Shown here piece by piece: positions 60,427 to 64,000 of a stretch of DNA of 64,000 bases. Positions within the stretch are counted from its first letter, which is position 1; every line of letters starts with the position of its first letter. The notes under the pieces were generated by a model, which made no database searches, had not been told where the DNA came from, and saw only the letters and a program-made list of their open reading frames with translations. The DNA is from Streptomyces catenulae. GTDB taxonomy: Bacteria > Actinomycetota > Actinomycetes > Streptomycetales > Streptomycetaceae. The translations under genes and the position numbers were made by a program. The stretch lies in the NCBI RefSeq assembly GCF_000718015.1, contig NZ_JODY01000013.1:50601-114600 (forward strand). The letters are read 5' to 3'.

Positions 60427-60454
60427 AGCCTGCGGAGCATGTAACCCGCAGGCT
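60427..60454 (+). promoter_or_regulatory. terminator-like hairpin in the cspA leader
   Basis: A 9-bp perfect stem AGCCTGCGG / CCGCAGGCT with a 10-base loop, followed by TTTCGTCGTTTTC. It lies 65 bases upstream of the cspA start, where a long structured cold-shock leader is expected. It looks like an intrinsic terminator placed inside the leader and may work as an attenuator. Confidence 0.55.
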
Positions 60455-60518
60455 TTCGTCGTTTTCAGACTTGTTTCAGGTTCTGGAGCAGGGCAACCCT
60501 TTGGCCCAAGGAGGGCTT

Positions 60519-60722
60519 ATGGCTACCGGAACCGTCAAGTGGTTCAACGCTGAAAAGGGCTTCGGCTTCATCGCCCAGGACGGCGGCGGCCCGGATGTCT
60601 TCGTCCACTACTCCGCGATCAACGCCTCTGGCTTCCGCTCCCTGGAGGAGAACCAGCAGGTGAACTTCGACGTCACGCAGGGCCCGAAGGGCCCGCAGGC
60701 GGAGAACGTCACCCCGGTCTGA
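60519..60722 (+). CDS. cspA: cold-shock protein
   Basis: A 67-residue single cold-shock domain that binds single-stranded RNA. RNP1 is KGFGFIAQ and RNP2 is VFVHYSAI. Full length matches bacterial Csp (66-70 residues). The ATG is preceded by AGGAGGGC. It acts as an RNA chaperone and is usually abundant. A terminator follows 57 bases after the stop. It is divergent from mqnA, with a leader of about 170 bases or more. Confidence 0.97.
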   Translation: MATGTVKWFNAEKGFGFIAQDGGGPDVFVHYSAINASGFRSLEENQQVNFDVTQGPKGPQAENVTPV

Positions 60723-61250
60723 GCACCTGGGTCGGCCGGTAACGGCCATTGGTAGGAGTTCTCAAGAGCAGTACCCAAGGAGCCCCGCCCCGCCACTTCG
60801 GCGGAGAGTGGGGCTCCTGCTTTTCTGCTTTTCTCGGGTTTCCCGCCATGCGCAACCGGATTTCCGATTCCCCCGCCGAAGCCGCGACAAACAGCGTACA
60901 AACCGGGCATGTACCGGACGGAAACGCCAAGGGAAACGGGCGCGGAAACGGATCTGCGGCAAGCGGCCCGACGGCGGAGGATTTCCTGACTCCCGAGTCA
61001 GTCAGGACTCGCGTCCGCCCGAATTCCCCTGAGTTCCCAGGGCCCCTTCCGCGTTCCGCGAATCCTCCGGGAGGGTTCCTCCGCCACAGTTCTTCCGCCG
61101 GGTCTTTCTGTCAGGACTCCGTCATGATTCCGCCCGCCCGGCACCACCGGCCGGACCGGGCGCCCACGGGCGGGCGGCGGACCGGGCGCCCCGGGACGGA
61201 GCCGTCACGCCCCGCGCCCCGGACCGGGAACCGGCGCCCCGCCCACCTCG
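60723..61250. other. gap between cspA and a small membrane-protein gene
   Basis: About 528 bases. After the cspA terminator there is an A-rich stretch (60840-60960) with several GGAAACG copies, a 16-base palindrome CTGACTC-CC-GAGTCAG (60986-61001), and GTCAGGACTC twice (61001-61010 and 61110-61119). No convincing coding sequence is seen; it could hold an untranslated RNA. Confidence 0.4.
60779..60819 (+). terminator. cspA terminator
   Basis: A 9-bp perfect outer stem AGGAGCCCC / GGGGCTCCT with an inner GC-rich part, followed by GCTTTTCTGCTTTTC. This is one of the few intrinsic terminators in the window with a T-rich tail. Confidence 0.85.
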
Positions 61251-61496
61251 TCAGGCCGCCGCCCCCTGCTGAACGGCCGGCTTCCGGGTCGCCAGGATGA
61301 GAGCGATCACCCAGCCCACGAGCGTGCCCCCGAAGAACACGTTGATCGCCAGCACCAGCCAGCGGTTCTCCACCTCGCGATGGAACGCGACATACGTCGG
61401 GATGAAGAAGACCACGAGCGCCAGCACGGCGAGCACGATTGTCAGCCCGATCCCGATATCCCCGAGCACCTTGCACCACACTTCCTGATCGTTCAC
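61251..61496 (-). CDS. superinfection immunity-like small membrane protein
   Basis: An 81-residue protein with two hydrophobic helices: IGLTIVLAVLALVVFFIPTYVAF, then WLVLAINVFFGGTLVGWVIAL. The short charged loop FHREVENR between them and the ATRKP end are typical of the superinfection-immunity (Imm_superinfect) family. Despite the name, chromosomal members are common in Streptomyces and have no proven phage role. The start is uncertain: GTG 61496 is used here, with in-frame starts at 61514 and 61565 further upstream. Confidence 0.75.
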   Translation of the reverse strand: MNDQEVWCKVLGDIGIGLTIVLAVLALVVFFIPTYVAFHREVENRWLVLAINVFFGGTLVGWVIALILATRKPAVQQGAAA

Positions 61497-61726
61497 TGCA
61501 CTTGACGTGGGCACACCGTACCGGGCGAACAGCAACAGCCGCTCATACGGAGCGCGCCCGGCCACGGACGGCCGCCGCCCCGTCAGCGATCCGCAAGAGC
61601 CGGGCCACCCGCCGTCAAGGACGCGTCAGGACGGGCCCGTTGGCCGCCCTGCCCGGGGATACGTTCGGTGCGCCCCCGGCGGCCTCCCCGCGCCCGGGGC
61701 CACCCGACACCTCGGAGGACCGACGC

Positions 61727-62077
61727 ATGTGCCTGCACTCGTACGAAGACGACGCCGAGCCGCACGAACCGTCCCCGGCCGGACTGCTCTGCGTACCCGT
61801 CCGGCCGGGAGCCACCGGGCCCGCACTCCGCCTGTTCCGCACCCCGCTCGGCGCCCGGACCGCCGTCGGCTTCACCCACCCCGCCCGGCTCGCCGCCACC
61901 CTCGGCGCCGCCCAGCCCTGGATCCGGCTCTCCGAGCCCGCGCTCCGCGCCCTCGCCGCCCCGTCCGGCGCCCCGCGGCTGACCGTCGACCCGACGTTCA
62001 CCGCCCCCCGCGCCACCCCGCCCGCCCGCGCGAACGTCCCGCCGCAGCCCGCCCGGCGCGCCGCCCGGACCGTCTGA
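61727..62077 (+). CDS. SAV_915-type small protein
   Basis: A 116-residue protein with the pattern LLCVPVRPGATGPALRLFRT, GARTAVGFTHPARLAATLGA and WIRLSEPALRALAAP that I associate with the Streptomyces SAV_915 family of unknown function. The ATG at 61727 is preceded by CGGAGGACC. It ends 11 bases before the lysA-type gene on the same strand, so the two are probably cotranscribed. Confidence 0.7.
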   Translation: MCLHSYEDDAEPHEPSPAGLLCVPVRPGATGPALRLFRTPLGARTAVGFTHPARLAATLGAAQPWIRLSEPALRALAAPSGAPRLTVDPTFTAPRATPPARANVPPQPARRAARTV

Positions 62078-62088
62078 GAGGCGCCGCC

Positions 62089-63423
62089 ATGACCACCGCG
62101 GTCCTCCCCTCCCTCCCCGCCGACGCCGACGACCTGTCCGTCTGGCCGTCCACCACCACCCGCCTGCCCGACGGCGACCTCGCCGTCGGCGGCGTCCCCC
62201 TCACCGAGGCGGCCCGCCGCTTCGAGACCCCCGTCTACGTCCTCGACGAGGCGGAGGTCCGGGCCCGCTGCCGCACCTACCGCGACGCGTTCCCCGACGC
62301 CGACGTCCACTACGCCGCCAAGGCGTTCCTCTGCCGCGCCCTGGTCCGCTGGATCGACGAGGAAGGGCTCGGCCTGGACGTCTGCTCGGCCGGAGAGCTG
62401 GAACTCGCCGTCGCCGCCGGGTTCGACCCCCGCCGCATCGTGCTGCACGGCAACGCCAAATCCCCCCGCGACCTCGACAGCGCGCTCCGGCTCGGCGTCG
62501 GCCGGATCGTCATCGACAGCCCCTCCGAGATCGCCCGCCTCGCCGCCCTCGTCGGCCCCAAGGGCCACCAGAAGGTGATGGTGCGGGTCGTCCCCGGCAT
62601 CTCCGCCGGGGGCCACGAGAAGATCCGCACCGGCACCGACGGCCAGAAGTTCGGCCTCTCCCTCACCGACGGCTCCGCACAGCACGCCGTCGCCCGCATC
62701 CTCGGCCAGCCGCAGCTCCAACTGGTCGGCCTGCACTGCCACATCGGCTCCCAGATCACCTCCGTCCGGCCCTACCTCGCGGCGCTGCGCCGTGTCGTCG
62801 GTCTGATGGCCCGGGTCCGCGACGCGCACGGTGTGGTCCTGCCGGAGCTGGACATGGGCGGCGGCCACGGCATCGCCTACCGCCCCGGCGACCCGGCACT
62901 CGACCTGACGACGCTGGCCCGGCGGCTGCGCGCCGAACTCGTCGAGAGCTGCGCGGTCGCCGGACTGACCGTGCCCCGCCTGCTCATCGAACCGGGCCGG
63001 GCCGTCTCCGGGCCCGCGGGCGTCGCGCTCTACCGGGTCCTCGCCGTCAAGGAGACCGGCGGCCGGACCTTCGTCGCCGTCGACGGCGGGATGAGCGACA
63101 ACCCGCGCCCGGCGCTGTACGGCGTGCGGTACGCGCCCCGGCTCGTCGGGCGCCGCCCCGAGGCCGCCGTACGGCCCACCACGGTCGTCGGACGGCACTG
63201 CGAGGCGGGCGACATCCTCGCCGCCGACGTCCCGCTCCCCGCCGACCTCCACCCCGGCGACCTGCTGGCCGTCCCCGTCGCCGGGGCGTACCAGCTGTCG
63301 ATGGCCTCCGGGTACAACCTCGTGGGGCGCCCCCCGGTGATCGCGGTCCGCGACGGCGCGGCCCGGCTGCTGGTACGGCGGGAGTCCCTGGAGGACGTAC
63401 AGCGCAGGGATGTGGGGGTGTAG
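62089..63423 (+). CDS. lysA: diaminopimelate decarboxylase-type enzyme
   Basis: A 444-residue PLP-dependent decarboxylase of the alanine-racemase fold. The PLP lysine is Lys78 (VHYAAKAFLC). Other family motifs are GLHCHIGSQI, DMGGGHGIAY, EPGRAVSGPAG, NPRPALYG and the active-site HCEAGDIL. This is the pattern of meso-diaminopimelate decarboxylase, the last step in lysine synthesis. A free-standing copy next to SAV_915-type and DUF5990-type genes suggests a second or specialised enzyme rather than the housekeeping locus; related PLP decarboxylases cannot be excluded. ATG 62089 lies directly after the upstream gene. Confidence 0.88.
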   Translation: MTTAVLPSLPADADDLSVWPSTTTRLPDGDLAVGGVPLTEAARRFETPVYVLDEAEVRARCRTYRDAFPDADVHYAAKAFLCRALVRWIDEEGLGLDVCSAGELELAVAAGFDPRRIVLHGNAKSPRDLDSALRLGVGRIVIDSPSEIARLAALVGPKGHQKVMVRVVPGISAGGHEKIRTGTDGQKFGLSLTDGSAQHAVARILGQPQLQLVGLHCHIGSQITSVRPYLAALRRVVGLMARVRDAHGVVLPELDMGGGHGIAYRPGDPALDLTTLARRLRAELVESCAVAGLTVPRLLIEPGRAVSGPAGVALYRVLAVKETGGRTFVAVDGGMSDNPRPALYGVRYAPRLVGRRPEAAVRPTTVVGRHCEAGDILAADVPLPADLHPGDLLAVPVAGAYQLSMASGYNLVGRPPVIAVRDGAARLLVRRESLEDVQRRDVGV

Positions 63424-63440
63424 CGCGGGCCGCCGCCCGG

Positions 63441-63490
63441 CGTCGGGGGGGGCGGCCGGGCGCCAGGCCCCCGGCGCCGCGCCCCCGACG
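63441..63490. terminator. bidirectional terminator, lysA-type / DUF5990-type genes
   Basis: A 9-bp outer stem CGTCGGGGG / CCCCCGACG enclosing a GC-rich inner hairpin, between the convergent genes. Confidence 0.5.
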
Positions 63491-63970
63491 TCACGCCTCC
63501 GGCGGTCCGTCCGCCCGCCACCCGATCGCCGGAGGCACCACCCGCCCGCACAGCGGCAGCCCCTCACCGTCGCTGAGGGCGAGCCGCCCCACCAGCACAC
63601 CCCGCTGCCGCGCCGCCGCGAAAACCTCGGCCGGTACGCCGTCCAGCATCAGCTTGGCGCGGCGGAACACGCAGGGTTCCTCCGTGTCCGGCGGCCGACC
63701 GGTCCAGGAGAGGTAGACGAAACGCCCGCCCAGGCGGTTCTGCACATACGGACCGCGCAGCGCCCCGTCCGCCGTGACCGAGCAGGGCACCGTCCACACC
63801 GCCGACGGGGCGTCACCGGGCCACGCTCCGAGCAACTCGGCGGGCCGGTCCCGGCGCTGCACCGCGACCTCGACCCCGTCCGCCCCCGGAAAACCGGGCC
63901 CGGGCGCACAGCGACGCCCGGGGAGGGTGTGACCTTCGATGCGCAACTCCAGCAGATCCCGCAGAGACAT
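63491..63970 (-). CDS. DUF5990-type protein
   Basis: A 159-residue protein starting with LRIEGHTLPGRRCAPG and containing VEVAVQRRDRPAELLGAWPGD, GPYVQNRLGGRFVYLSWT and RRAKLMLDGVPAEVF. I associate this pattern with the DUF5990 family, which has no known role. The ATG at 63970 gives the full family N-terminus. The window ends 30 bases beyond the start, so its promoter is outside or just at the edge. Confidence 0.75.
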   Translation of the reverse strand: MSLRDLLELRIEGHTLPGRRCAPGPGFPGADGVEVAVQRRDRPAELLGAWPGDAPSAVWTVPCSVTADGALRGPYVQNRLGGRFVYLSWTGRPPDTEEPCVFRRAKLMLDGVPAEVFAAARQRGVLVGRLALSDGEGLPLCGRVVPPAIGWRADGPPEA

Positions 63971-64000
63971 GGGGACAGTGTGGGGTGTGCGGGGGGGGCG

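Noticed and set aside
60749..61300. Plus-strand open frame after cspA as a gene
   Set aside because: It begins before the cspA terminator, crosses it and has no typical codon bias or motif; no ribosome-binding site fits.
61251..61496. Prophage remnant because of the superinfection immunity-like protein
   Set aside because: No phage gene, integrase or att repeat is nearby, and this family is common on Streptomyces chromosomes.

Overview
This window looks like a piece of a Streptomyces (or very close actinomycete) chromosome. The reasons are the very high G+C with strong third-position GC, frequent GTG/TTG starts, a mycothiol-dependent-enzyme relative, the futalosine menaquinone genes, a complete nuoA-N operon with a second partial nuo cluster nearby, and several Streptomyces-type small families. 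No insertion sequence, phage gene, rRNA operon or CRISPR array is visible. Identifications rest on motifs and family knowledge read from the sequence; no database search was run.

Layout. 1-4.8 kb: an SDR-type NAD(P)-binding protein, a zinc alcohol dehydrogenase with its DeoR-type regulator, a CBS-pair protein and a mycothiol-dependent maleylpyruvate isomerase relative. 4.8-7.4 kb: a decayed gene fragment beside tRNA-Tyr, then yajQ, yccF and htpX. 7.6-17.8 kb (minus strand): a second, incomplete complex I cluster in the order A B C H I J K L M N, lacking D, E, F and G. 18.0-22.0 kb (minus): an EccD-like type VII secretion membrane protein coupled to a Pro/Ala/Gln-rich MinD-like ATPase, resembling the mycobacterial EspI-EccD1 pair. 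22.4-25.4 kb (plus): histidine kinase, a kinase-less sensor paralogue and a NarL-type response regulator. 25.7-28.7 kb: 2-oxoacid:ferredoxin oxidoreductase korAB. 29-35 kb: a RarD-type permease, a LolA-like envelope protein, a long-chain polyprenyl diphosphate synthase, fumarylacetoacetase and a lipoprotein. 35.1-51.2 kb (minus): the complete 14-gene nuo operon, nuoA to nuoN, with a Rex-type operator upstream of nuoA. 51.9-56.5 kb: an NlpC/P60 cell wall hydrolase, a secreted membrane-anchored protein, a small unknown protein, a geranylgeranyl-reductase-family flavoprotein and a GNAT acetyltransferase. 56.6-60.2 kb (minus): menaquinone genes menG and mqnC, with a HutI-like composite-domain protein between them, then mqnA. 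60.3-64 kb: cspA with a structured leader, a small membrane protein, a SAV_915-type protein, a lysA-type decarboxylase and a DUF5990-type protein.

How it fits together. The window is mainly a respiratory neighbourhood. mqnA, mqnC, menG, the polyprenyl synthase and the GGR-family reductase would make and modify menaquinone, the electron acceptor of the 14-subunit NADH dehydrogenase. korAB makes reduced ferredoxin and lies near the second nuo cluster, which has no NADH-input module. The Rex-type site ties the main nuo operon to NADH/NAD+ balance. The least expected block is the orphan EspI/EccD-like pair and the three-gene sensor system between korAB and the second nuo cluster; their role is not known from the sequence.
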